A stretch of 8,074 bases of DNA from assembly GCA_028713395.1 (NCBI GenBank), contig JAQTOJ010000080.1:1-8074 (forward strand). The letters run 5' to 3'. The stretch is from Dehalococcoidales bacterium. Lineage in GTDB: Bacteria > Chloroflexota > Dehalococcoidia > Dehalococcoidales > Fen-1064. Each line of letters opens with the position of its first letter. Positions within the stretch are counted from its first letter, which is position 1. The translations under genes and the position numbers were made by a program. Below, piece by piece: positions 1-5,467 of this stretch. The notes below the pieces were generated by a model. The model had not been told where the DNA came from and did not search any database. It was given only the letters and a program-made list of their open reading frames with translations.

Positions 1-1
1 C

Positions 2-322
2 ACCCAGCTTCGCGATCAATTAGCGGCGGAGAGCGGGCAGACCCGGGCAGGTTGTGCCGCCACTTTAAAAGTCGCCTTGGAAAATTACCCGGACCTGAAA
101 GCCTCGGAGCTTTTCTTAAAACTGCAAAGGGAATTAAGTGAAACTGAACAGCGGATCGCCCTGGCCAGAGATTATTTCAATGACGTCGCTACGTTTTATA
201 ATACCCGGCTGGAGCTTATTCCCGATACTTTCCTCGCCCGTTTGATGAAACTGCAATCCGTGAAGCTACTGACCACCACCGGGTTCGAACGGGCGCCGGT
301 TGAGGTGAAACTGGTAAGTTAA
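2..322 (+). CDS. lemA: LemA family protein, 3' end (partial)
   Basis: Reading from base 2, the frame stays open to TAA at 320-322 and gives the last 106 residues of a protein whose start lies left of the window. The stretch E-N-Y-P-D-L-K-A-S-E, then F-L-K-L-Q-R-E-L-S-E-T-E-Q-R-I-A-L-A-R, then the F-N-D-V-A-T-F-Y-N-T-R-L-E block is the diagnostic C-terminal half of LemA proteins. It forms two long antiparallel helices of a helical bundle. Family members usually carry an N-terminal membrane helix and expose the bundle outside the membrane; that helix would be off the window. Their biochemical role is not settled. A TTG at 77 could be taken for a start, but the homology continues upstream of it, so it is internal. 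The normally conserved end (F-x-R-A-P-V-E-V) is present, so the 3' end is intact. Confidence 0.88.
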   Translation, partial: TQLRDQLAAESGQTRAGCAATLKVALENYPDLKASELFLKLQRELSETEQRIALARDYFNDVATFYNTRLELIPDTFLARLMKLQSVKLLTTTGFERAPVEVKLVS

Positions 323-363
323 ACCCCCGCGCTTACACTCCTAGTACAAATCACCCAGACAAG

Positions 364-379
364 TATGATAGAATATAAT
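364..379 (+). promoter_or_regulatory. Putative -10 region(s) for the L25 gene
   Basis: The 86-bp gap between the LemA and L25 genes contains a perfect TATAAT at 374-379 and an overlapping alternative, TATGAT, at 364-369. Neither has a convincing -35 hexamer at 16-18 bp spacing (TCACCC lies at 351-356), so the call rests on the -10 alone. A transcript starting near 386 would carry the GGAGG at 396-400. No clear terminator for the LemA gene is visible in the gap, so read-through is also possible. Confidence 0.35.
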
Positions 380-408
380 TTGTTGTTAAAAACACGGAGG
401 AACTGAAC

Positions 409-1080
409 ATGACCACGATAGAATTAAAAGCTACCCGCCGCCATTTGGAAGGCAAAAAAGTACAGCAATTGCGTGATAAAGGTATTACCCCGGCTCATCT
501 TTTTGGTCCGGGTATTGGTTCCGAGGCCATCCAGGTTGACACCACCGCTTTGAGACAAACCCTGGCTGAAGCTGGGCACACCAGACTCGTCACTTTGCAC
601 CTCGGGCACGAAAAAAGTCCCCGCACGGTCATGGTACGCGAAATCCAGTTTAACAACCGGAATAATAAACTGGTTCATGTTGATTTCTACCAGGTTAACC
701 TGACTGAAAATATCAAGGTTGAAGTACCCATTATTCTCATCGGCGAATCCGTGGCTGCCAAAGCTAAAGGCAATACGCTGGTGCAGGAACTGAACTTCCT
801 TACCGTACAGTGTTTGCCCACGGATATCCCCAGCTCCTTCGAAGTGGATATCGCACCGCTGATTACCGCTGAATCTATGATTCGTGTCAGAGACATTCAA
901 ATTCCCAAAGCGGTTACGGTAATGAACGATACCGGCGTCGTGATCGCCAGAATCGCTGTTGAGAAAGCTGAAGTCGAGAAACCGAAGGAAGAAGCGGCGG
1001 CTGAAGGCGCTGAGGCTACGGCCGAAGGCACCGCTACCGATGAGAAGAAATCGGCTGATAAGGCTGAAAAGAAGGCTTAA
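409..1080 (+). CDS. rplY: 50S ribosomal protein L25, long CTC form
   Basis: 223 residues. L25 binds 5S rRNA in the large ribosomal subunit; the long form is also called general stress protein CTC. Residues about 1-93 form the 5S-binding beta-barrel domain, with the L-R-D-K-G-I-T-P-A pattern near 21-29 (the counterpart of the usual R-x-x-G-x-I-P-A) and the H-V-D-F-Y-Q-V signature at 90-96. Residues about 97-185 form the second, C-terminal beta domain of the CTC form, including V-P-I-I-L-I-G-E-S. Residues from about 186 on are a low-complexity Ala/Glu/Lys tail, common in long L25 proteins and probably disordered. The ATG at 409 is chosen because GGAGG at 396-400 sits 8 nt upstream and the N-terminus aligns with the family. 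The ilvE gene follows after 66 bp on the same strand. A small CCGG/CCGG stem followed by T5 at 1091-1107 is too weak to count as a terminator, so the two genes may be co-transcribed. Confidence 0.95.
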   Translation: MTTIELKATRRHLEGKKVQQLRDKGITPAHLFGPGIGSEAIQVDTTALRQTLAEAGHTRLVTLHLGHEKSPRTVMVREIQFNNRNNKLVHVDFYQVNLTENIKVEVPIILIGESVAAKAKGNTLVQELNFLTVQCLPTDIPSSFEVDIAPLITAESMIRVRDIQIPKAVTVMNDTGVVIARIAVEKAEVEKPKEEAAAEGAEATAEGTATDEKKSADKAEKKA

Positions 1081-1146
1081 ACTTCTCGTCCCGGTAACCC
1101 GGTTTTTCAAGAGTGTACGGATTAGTCGATTGACAGGAGGCCGTTT

Positions 1147-2055
1147 ATGCCGTCTTATGCTTTTCTAAAAAAACAGTATCTGCCGCTGGCGGATGCCAAT
1201 CTGAATATCATGACCAATTTCATGCACTACGGTACCGGTGTTTTTGAAGGGATTAGAGGCAATTGGAACAAAGACCATAAACAGATTTACCTGTTCCGTC
1301 TGAAAGAACACTACGAACGGCTATTCCGTGGCTGCCAGGTATTGAATATCACTCTGCCTTATACCGTAGACGACCTCTGCAAAATCACCATCGACCTGGT
1401 GAATAAGAGCGGTTTCACCGAAGATATTTATGTCCGTCCTTTAGCTTATAAGAGCAGTGAAGCGCTCGGGGTGCGCCTGCACAACCTTGAAAGCGACTTC
1501 TTGGCATTTGTTTTCCCTTGGGGTCCGTACCTGGATACCGACCGCGCGCGCTGTGTGGTAGCTTCCTGGCGTTTCCCCACGGAAGTGCCCCGCCAAAAAC
1601 TGACCGGCCTGTACATCACCAACGCTTTAGCCAAATCCGAGGCGGTCAGCGCCGGTTTTGATGAAGCGATCATGCTCAACGCCGCCGGTTATGTCACTGA
1701 AGGCAGCGGGGAGAATTTGTTCATTATCCGCGAGGGTAAAATCTTCACCCCGCTGACCACCGATGGCGCCCTGACGGGTATCACCCGCGATACGGTAATG
1801 AAGCTGGCGAAAAACGAACTCGGACTCGAGACGATCGAACGGCACGTGGAACGCATTGAATTATACGCGGCAGATGAAATCTTCATGACCGGCACGGCGG
1901 CCCACCTGACGCCCATCTCGGAGATAGACCGGCGGAAAATCAACGGTGGCGAAATCGGGCCGATAACACATAAATTACAAAAACTCTACGCCGACGTGAT
2001 TCAAAATAAAAACCTGAAATACTCTTCCTGGTGCACCCCGGTCTATAAGAAATAG
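1147..2055 (+). CDS. ilvE: Branched-chain amino acid aminotransferase
   Basis: 302 residues, a normal length for the family. This PLP enzyme (class IV, fold type IV) transfers the amino group between Leu/Ile/Val and 2-oxoglutarate, the last step of branched-chain amino acid synthesis. The H-Y-G-T-G-V-F-E-G-I-R-G block lies at 27-38. The PLP-binding Lys is K151 (R-Q-K-L-T-G-L-Y). E185 in G-Y-V-T-E-G-S-G-E-N-L-F should contact the pyridine nitrogen; the Lys-to-Glu distance of 34 residues equals that between K159 and E193 of E. coli IlvE. The loop F-M-T-G-T-A-A at 246-252 binds the cofactor phosphate. After G-T-A-A the sequence has H where E. coli has E, followed by the usual L-T-P. D-amino-acid aminotransferase and aminodeoxychorismate lyase share the fold, but the G-V-F-E-G-I-R block favours ilvE. 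AGGAGG at 1135-1140 lies 6 nt before the ATG. A hairpin terminator overlaps the stop codon. Confidence 0.94.
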   Translation: MPSYAFLKKQYLPLADANLNIMTNFMHYGTGVFEGIRGNWNKDHKQIYLFRLKEHYERLFRGCQVLNITLPYTVDDLCKITIDLVNKSGFTEDIYVRPLAYKSSEALGVRLHNLESDFLAFVFPWGPYLDTDRARCVVASWRFPTEVPRQKLTGLYITNALAKSEAVSAGFDEAIMLNAAGYVTEGSGENLFIIREGKIFTPLTTDGALTGITRDTVMKLAKNELGLETIERHVERIELYAADEIFMTGTAAHLTPISEIDRRKINGGEIGPITHKLQKLYADVIQNKNLKYSSWCTPVYKK

Positions 2056-2074
2056 ACTCCGGGGTTGGCTTTTT
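2036..2074 (+). terminator. Rho-independent terminator overlapping the ilvE stop codon
   Basis: The 5' arm CCCCGGTCTAT (2036-2046) pairs with ATAGAC (2052-2057) and CGGGG (2060-2064). This gives 11 bp with a two-base bulge (TC, 2058-2059) and an AAGAA loop. It is followed by TTGGCTTTTT (2065-2074), an interrupted T-tract. The TAG stop (2053-2055) lies inside the 3' arm. Confidence 0.6.
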
Positions 2075-2078
2075 GCCC

Positions 2079-2087
2079 TTGTCACAA
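2079..2087. repeat. TTGTCACAA, inverted copy of the element at 2464-2472
   Basis: The near-palindrome TTGTCACAA sits 3 bp upstream of the -35 hexamer of the winged-helix gene. Its exact reverse complement, TTGTGACAA, occurs at 2464-2472, upstream of the promoter of the next gene. Two identical 9-mers at equivalent positions before two adjacent promoters suggest a shared operator half-site, but a 9-mer pair can also arise by chance. Confidence 0.35.
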
Positions 2088-2090
2088 TGC

Positions 2091-2119
2091 TTGACTTCTG
2101 CTGTGATTGCAGATAATAT
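2091..2119 (+). promoter_or_regulatory. Sigma70-like promoter of the winged-helix gene
   Basis: TTGACT (2091-2096, 5 of 6 to consensus) lies 17 bp upstream of TAATAT (2114-2119, 4 of 6). GATAAT at 2112-2117 is an alternative -10 with 15-bp spacing. Transcription would start near 2126. That rules out the TTG at 2107 as the start codon and supports ATG 2158, with a leader of about 30 nt. Confidence 0.6.
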
Positions 2120-2157
2120 CTTTCTTGAGTGATACGGCTTTTTGTGGTTATTACTTA

Positions 2158-2469
2158 ATGGAAGATATTTATCTGGATTTCATAAACCGGCGGGTAGAAA
2201 TAGCCGGAAATACCCACCGCTTGACGGAAATAGAATTCCGTTTGATGTGGGAACTCAACGTGCATGCAGGGAAGGTGGTTGCTTATGATACCCTGCTGGA
2301 ACGGGTGTGGGGTGAAGGATATCGGAACGAACTCAAATACCTGCAAGATTATATCCGCCTCTTGAGAAGAAAAATCGAACCCGACCCTCAAAATCCCCGG
2401 TATATACTAAACATCCGCGATTACGGCTATCTGCTCAATCTCCCTCCTCACCGTTCCGCCCAATTGTGA
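2158..2469 (+). CDS. Stand-alone OmpR/PhoB-type winged-helix DNA-binding protein
   Basis: 103 residues, made almost entirely of the trans_reg_C winged-helix domain. Residues about 1-18 are the leading beta strands. L-T-E-I-E-F-R-L-M-W-E-L (22-33) is the family's first helix. A-G-K-V-V-A-Y-D-T-L-L-E-R-V-W-G (37-52) matches the common G-x-V-V-S-R-x-x-L-L-x-x-V-W-G stretch. Y-L-Q-D-Y-I-R-L-L-R-R-K-I-E-P (61-75) is the recognition helix. Y-I-L-N-I-R-D-Y-G-Y-L-L (82-93) is the wing, where most relatives have T-V-R-G-x-G-Y. There is no receiver domain and no membrane segment, so phosphorelay control through the protein itself is not expected. The frame extends upstream to TTG 2107, but the promoter at 2091-2119 makes ATG 2158 the likely start; the upstream Shine-Dalgarno is poor. 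It probably acts as a cytoplasmic DNA-binding regulator, and a tandem repeat just after its stop codon is a good candidate target. The ligand or signal is unknown. Confidence 0.85.
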   Translation: MEDIYLDFINRRVEIAGNTHRLTEIEFRLMWELNVHAGKVVAYDTLLERVWGEGYRNELKYLQDYIRLLRRKIEPDPQNPRYILNIRDYGYLLNLPPHRSAQL

Positions 2470-2505
2470 CAAATTTTCGGGTATTTTTCGGGTGACTTTT
2501 CCTGT
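2464..2505. promoter_or_regulatory. Tandem 11-bp repeat, candidate operator for the winged-helix protein
   Basis: AATTTTCGGGT (2472-2482) and ATTTTTCGGGT (2483-2493) are contiguous head-to-tail 11-mers differing at one position. TTTTCCTGT (2497-2505) is a degenerate third copy, 7 of 9 to TTTTCGGGT, with 12-bp spacing. TTGTGACAA (2464-2472) abuts them and contains the TGA stop of the winged-helix gene. OmpR/PhoB-type winged-helix dimers typically bind direct repeats 10-11 bp apart, often over the -35 region of activated promoters; this array overlaps the -35 of the next gene. That the adjacent regulator binds here is inference. Confidence 0.5.
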
Positions 2506-2520
2506 TTTTTGGTTTATAGT
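2492..2520 (+). promoter_or_regulatory. Promoter of the secreted-protein gene, with repeats over its -35
   Basis: GTGACT (2492-2497, 4 of 6) is separated by 17 bp from TATAGT (2515-2520, 5 of 6). The poor -35 is overlapped by the tandem repeat array, as expected for a promoter that needs an activator. The predicted start near 2527 gives a leader of about 80 nt. Confidence 0.5.
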
Positions 2521-2540
2521 CGTATTGTACTGACGCAAAA

Positions 2541-2586
2541 AGGAGGAATTATAATAGCTACTTATTTTTCGAGGTTTGCCACTTAA
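2541..2586 (+). promoter_or_regulatory. Orphan Shine-Dalgarno in the leader, possible decayed leader ORF
   Basis: A strong AGGAGG (2541-2546) is followed at 7 nt by ATA (2554) rather than ATG, GTG or TTG. Reading on in that frame gives about ten codons to TAA at 2584-2586, just before the real ribosome site of the next gene. It may be a leader peptide whose start has mutated to ATA, a non-canonical start, or chance. Confidence 0.25.
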
Positions 2587-2607
2587 TCCATAGAGGAGGA
2601 AAGTACA

Positions 2608-3792
2608 ATGAAAAAGTTTATTTCGTTAGTTTTACTTCTAGTGCTCACTGTGGCATTAGCCAATACTAGTAACGTGTCAGCCTCTAAACCTAACACCTCT
2701 GAGATTACACCGACAGGTACAAGCAATAATCTGGACGTAGCTGTTATTGGTCTTGAAAAGGGAGAGTCGGCAAAACTCACGTTATCCATAGAAGGGGCAG
2801 CTTCCTCCGATATAGCTGACTTTGAAAAAACAATTGCTAGTAGTGGGGAACCGATAATCAAAATCAACATCCCAATTCAACTCAAGGACGGTTATTACCA
2901 ATTAATTCTCGAAGCACCTGACAAGTATTTCCGGGAACCAAAAGGATACTTCTTTATGGTACGAAACGGCGTAGTTGTGAATACAAAGAACTCAGCTCTT
3001 TCTTTTACGCTTACACCTCCGGACAAAAGAGACTATGAACCTTACAGGGGTCCGACAATTGCTCCAAATTCTGATGCCGTCATCCCACCACCCCATATCC
3101 CGATTGCGGGTGAAGTAGTATACCGCGCGGAAAGTATGATCAGTCTATCCGCTCCTGCAAGACAAGGCATTCCAGAACAACAGGTTACGGATGATGCCGG
3201 TTACCATTATTTTATGATAGACACTAGTACTGGGAATAAAGGTAACTGGGCAGCACTTGGTGTGGTTAATACTGGTATTCGTCACAACATTCCCGATCGA
3301 GACCACGCGGTTGATCATGTTTATTCCTACCGCTATGTAAATGGCTCTGATCATTGGATGGAAGTTGGTTGGGCGGAAGTATCCTGGCAAGGTGACTACC
3401 GGTATTTATACCAATATGATAGCGCCTACGCTCAATGGCGTATACTTTTCCAGGTTTCGGATAATTCTACGATTAATGTAGCCACCCAGTGGCTTTCCGG
3501 CACCACCTGGGCATCACTCTGGTGGAACGGCAGTACCTGGGTTCAGGTAGCTTATCAAGATATCGGGATTTCGTCCGCAGACAATACCTATTGCGGAGGG
3601 GAAGTATACACATATGACGGAAACCATCCTGATTTCCCAACCTCATACACAACCTCGAACTATCTCTATATCAATGGCAGTTGGGATGTATGGGACAACG
3701 ATTATTTTTACACCACCATTGGATATGACATTTCACCGTACGCCCATTCAGTGATAACGAATTTCTATTATTTTTCTATTTATAAAGAATAG
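2608..3792 (+). CDS. Secreted two-domain protein of unknown function, Trp/Tyr-rich C-terminus
   Basis: 394 residues. The ATG follows GGAGG (2595-2599) at 8 nt and starts a Sec signal peptide: M-K-K-F, a Leu/Val core to about residue 18, and a likely cleavage after V-S-A (A25). No lipobox Cys or C-terminal anchor is seen, so it is probably released or held non-covalently. Residues about 42-136 look like a small beta-sandwich, with the notable patch D-G-Y-Y-Q-L-I-L-E-A-P-x-x-Y-F-R-E-P-K-G-Y-F-F at 94-116. A Pro-rich linker spans about 137-166 (P-P-D-K, then I-P-P-P-H-I-P-I). Residues about 195-394 are beta-rich and strikingly aromatic: all twelve tryptophans lie between 214 and 362, with blocks such as H-W-M-E-V-G-W-A-E-V-S-W. 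This could be a carbohydrate-binding, lectin-like or neprosin-like beta domain, but I see no catalytic motif that I trust. The gene sits behind the winged-helix gene and its candidate operator, and ends in its own strong terminator. Base composition looks more AT-rich than the flanking housekeeping genes. Confidence 0.85.
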   Translation: MKKFISLVLLLVLTVALANTSNVSASKPNTSEITPTGTSNNLDVAVIGLEKGESAKLTLSIEGAASSDIADFEKTIASSGEPIIKINIPIQLKDGYYQLILEAPDKYFREPKGYFFMVRNGVVVNTKNSALSFTLTPPDKRDYEPYRGPTIAPNSDAVIPPPHIPIAGEVVYRAESMISLSAPARQGIPEQQVTDDAGYHYFMIDTSTGNKGNWAALGVVNTGIRHNIPDRDHAVDHVYSYRYVNGSDHWMEVGWAEVSWQGDYRYLYQYDSAYAQWRILFQVSDNSTINVATQWLSGTTWASLWWNGSTWVQVAYQDIGISSADNTYCGGEVYTYDGNHPDFPTSYTTSNYLYINGSWDVWDNDYFYTTIGYDISPYAHSVITNFYYFSIYKE

Positions 3793-3813
3793 TAACAATT
3801 TTAATTCCACTCG

Positions 3814-3856
3814 GCCAGATGGGTGCTTATTGCCGCCCATCTGGCTATTATTTTCT
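3814..3856 (+). terminator. Rho-independent terminator after the secreted-protein gene
   Basis: GCCAGATGGG (3814-3823) and CCCATCTGGC (3836-3845) form a perfect 10-bp stem, extendable by a T-G wobble and a G-C pair into the loop. It is followed by the T-rich TATTATTTTCT (3846-3856). It lies 21 bp after the TAG stop and separates this gene from the lipoprotein genes. Confidence 0.75.
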
Positions 3857-3890
3857 GCTTTACCTATTGTATAATAGGAGTGATCTAAAT

Positions 3891-4409
3891 ATGAAGAAAT
3901 TTATCAAAAACATCTCCTTTCTCTTGTTGATTATGACATTATTAGTAACGCTGTTGACCGGTTGCCGTCACTCACCTGCCACGACTGCTGCCACACTACC
4001 CGCTATGCCGATCAATACTATACATATTTTTAATATTGATCCTTATGCCGTTCCCCCGGGAGGATGGGTAATTCACTTACCACCCTATAATTTCAATTCT
4101 CATCCTGATGGTATACAAGCAAAATTCGCGCCCGGGGACACGTTAGCGCTGGGACTCACCATGAGCTATCAATTCAAAGAACCGATCACCTTTACAAAAT
4201 ATACCTTCTACAACCGAAAAACCGGTGAAGAAATGACAATCGGCACTACAGAAGACCTGGGACCTTTCGAACCGGGAGATGTTACTATAGTTGCCTTGTC
4301 TCATCCCTGGCCTGTCCCAACGCAGCCGGGGATATATGAAATACGCGTATATCTCGGTGATGAAAACGTGGCTTCCGGTGTATTTGAAGTAAAAATGGCA
4401 TCACCATGA
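3891..4409 (+). CDS. Small lipoprotein with an Ig-like beta-sandwich domain, function unknown
   Basis: 172 residues from ATG 3891. The frame is open further upstream (ATG 3819), but that extension lies within the preceding terminator hairpin. AGGAG (3876-3880) precedes ATG 3891 at 10 nt, and the lipoprotein signal begins exactly there: M-K-K-F-I-K-N, a hydrophobic core, then the lipobox L-T-G-C with acylated Cys25. The mature protein has a Pro/Thr-rich spacer to about residue 42. From about 78 to the end there is a beta-strand-rich region: F-A-P-G-D-T-L-A-L-G-L, G-P-F-E-P-G-D-V-T-I, Q-P-G-I-Y-E-I-R-V-Y-L-G-D. This resembles extracellular Ig/FnIII-like modules found in many surface proteins. 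No catalytic or metal-binding motif is visible. It probably sits on the outer face of the cytoplasmic membrane. A TATAAT at 3870-3875 overlaps the ribosome site and is unlikely to be its promoter, so how it is transcribed after the terminator is unclear. Confidence 0.82.
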   Translation: MKKFIKNISFLLLIMTLLVTLLTGCRHSPATTAATLPAMPINTIHIFNIDPYAVPPGGWVIHLPPYNFNSHPDGIQAKFAPGDTLALGLTMSYQFKEPITFTKYTFYNRKTGEEMTIGTTEDLGPFEPGDVTIVALSHPWPVPTQPGIYEIRVYLGDENVASGVFEVKMASP

Positions 4410-4441
4410 GTCTAACGGTTTTTATACGGCAGATTTGAATC

Positions 4442-4481
4442 TACCCGCAAATATCTACCTAGATACCTTTTTAGGCGGGTA
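4442..4481 (+). other. Nested inverted repeats in the leader of the 312-aa lipoprotein gene
   Basis: The outer arms TACCCGC (4442-4448) and GCGGGTA (4475-4481) are perfect reverse complements. Inside them, TATCT (4452-4456) and AGATA (4461-4465) form a second stem around ACCT; as DNA this is a 14-bp interrupted palindrome, TATCTA-CC-TAGATA. No T-tract follows on either strand, so it is not a simple terminator. It ends 21 nt before the ATG and just before the AAGG ribosome site (4491-4494). It could be a translational or stability element, an operator, or incidental. The rest of the 93-bp gap shows no clear promoter. Confidence 0.4.
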
Positions 4482-4502
4482 ACAGAAGAAAAGGCTAATA
4501 GT

Positions 4503-5441
4503 ATGTCACTACCTAAATTCTGCCCCATAATCCTTCTCCTGGCAGCAATTCTATCCTCTTGTGTAAATTCACCCACACAGACAAGAACACCCGGGGGCTT
4601 TGCGGCTGTTTCTGTAGACTGGGACTACCATTACTCTGATCTAAAAACGTTGTGCGGCAGCGCGGATTTGATTGCCATGGGGACTATCAGCAAGACCGTG
4701 CAAATAGTGAAAGAGCAGGTCTCTCTGTATTCCACAAGATCCGCCTTCCAAATAGAAACTATTCTAAAAGGCGAGGCTGGAAAAGAAGTCATTGTCACCC
4801 AGATCGGAACCCCCGAAATGCCCAATTATGACCCTGCCGAGGACCCGTTGTTCAAACCTGGTGAGAAGTACATCCTGTTCTTGAAAAATAACCCTTCAGG
4901 TATTTATTCAGGTTTTGGCCCCTGGGGCAGGTACAAGATTATCGATAACCAGGTATTTTCCATGAATAACTTCTTGTTCGAAGCCCACTATGATGCCAAA
5001 GGGTTGGACTTCAACGGAGTTGAAATAAACGACTTCATTAGTCAGATCAACGGGATTCTGGACTCCGTCCAACTATATTTCAGCGACCCGCGCACCCAAA
5101 TTCCGGTGGATATCATCGCCTTTGAGTCTCCGGGTAAACAAAGCACATCCATGACCTTATCCACCGGAAAACACGCGGCGACCAGAGTAAAATATACCTT
5201 GGTATTTGATGGAAATGAGAGTAACGACACAGAAGCCTCGCTGCCTCCGGGATTGACCGTAAAAATAGTCCCTGACAGCTTCGAGATAGCGCCAAATCAG
5301 ACATACTCCTCAACACTTGATGTTGGAGTTGAATCAAACCTCAAGGACGATAAATATATCATCGGGGTGCAATATACACTCGATGACGGGACTCAAGGAA
5401 CCGGGTATTTGACTGTTAGAGTGAGATATGAAAGAAACTGA
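4503..5441 (+). CDS. Lipoprotein, two-domain exported protein of unknown function
   Basis: 312 residues. ATG 4503 follows AAGG (4491-4494) at 8 nt and begins a lipoprotein signal with the lipobox L-S-S-C (Cys20). Residues about 40-160 look like a compact beta domain: C-G-S-A-D-L-I-A-M-G-T-I, then F-Q-I-E-T-I-L-K-G-E-A-G-K-E-V-I-V-T-Q, then D-P-L-F-K-P-G-E-K-Y-I-L-F-L, W-G-R-Y-K-I and D-N-Q-V-F-S-M. I associate this pattern with exported OB-fold-like (NTR/TIMP-like) domains of uncharacterised Gram-positive and Chloroflexota proteins; that assignment is from memory and tentative. Residues about 215-312 form a second, Ig-like beta-sandwich resembling NEW3-type modules: L-P-P-G-L-T-V-K-I-V-P-D-S-F-x-I-A-P-N-Q-T, then Y-L-T-V-R-V at the end. 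There is no active-site motif. It is followed after 26 bp by the small membrane-protein gene, so the two are probably co-transcribed. It likely acts at the outer face of the membrane. Confidence 0.85.
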   Translation: MSLPKFCPIILLLAAILSSCVNSPTQTRTPGGFAAVSVDWDYHYSDLKTLCGSADLIAMGTISKTVQIVKEQVSLYSTRSAFQIETILKGEAGKEVIVTQIGTPEMPNYDPAEDPLFKPGEKYILFLKNNPSGIYSGFGPWGRYKIIDNQVFSMNNFLFEAHYDAKGLDFNGVEINDFISQINGILDSVQLYFSDPRTQIPVDIIAFESPGKQSTSMTLSTGKHAATRVKYTLVFDGNESNDTEASLPPGLTVKIVPDSFEIAPNQTYSSTLDVGVESNLKDDKYIIGVQYTLDDGTQGTGYLTVRVRYERN

Positions 5442-5467
5442 TTTGCGGTGGCTACAAGTGAGGCAAA

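Noticed and set aside
314..336. GTAAG/CTTAC inverted pair after the LemA gene
   Set aside because: Five base pairs around a 13-nt loop with no T-tract; not a terminator.
1091..1107. CCGG-TAAC-CCGG stem followed by T5 after the L25 gene
   Set aside because: A stem of only 4 bp is too weak to be a credible terminator.
424..1110. Long open frame (228 aa) on the - strand opposite the L25 gene
   Set aside because: It mirrors the L25 gene, which has clear homology and a ribosome site; the antisense product is low-complexity with no recognisable domain.
1130..1135. Perfect TTGACA just upstream of ilvE
   Set aside because: It overlaps the ilvE ribosome site, so a promoter here would start inside the coding region; chance match.
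3870..3875. TATAAT before the 172-aa lipoprotein gene
   Set aside because: A start 7 bp downstream would remove the AGGAG ribosome site at 3876-3880, and no -35 is seen at proper spacing.
3819..3890. Upstream ATG extension of the 172-aa lipoprotein
   Set aside because: The extension is encoded by the preceding terminator hairpin, and the lipoprotein signal peptide begins at ATG 3891 behind a ribosome site.
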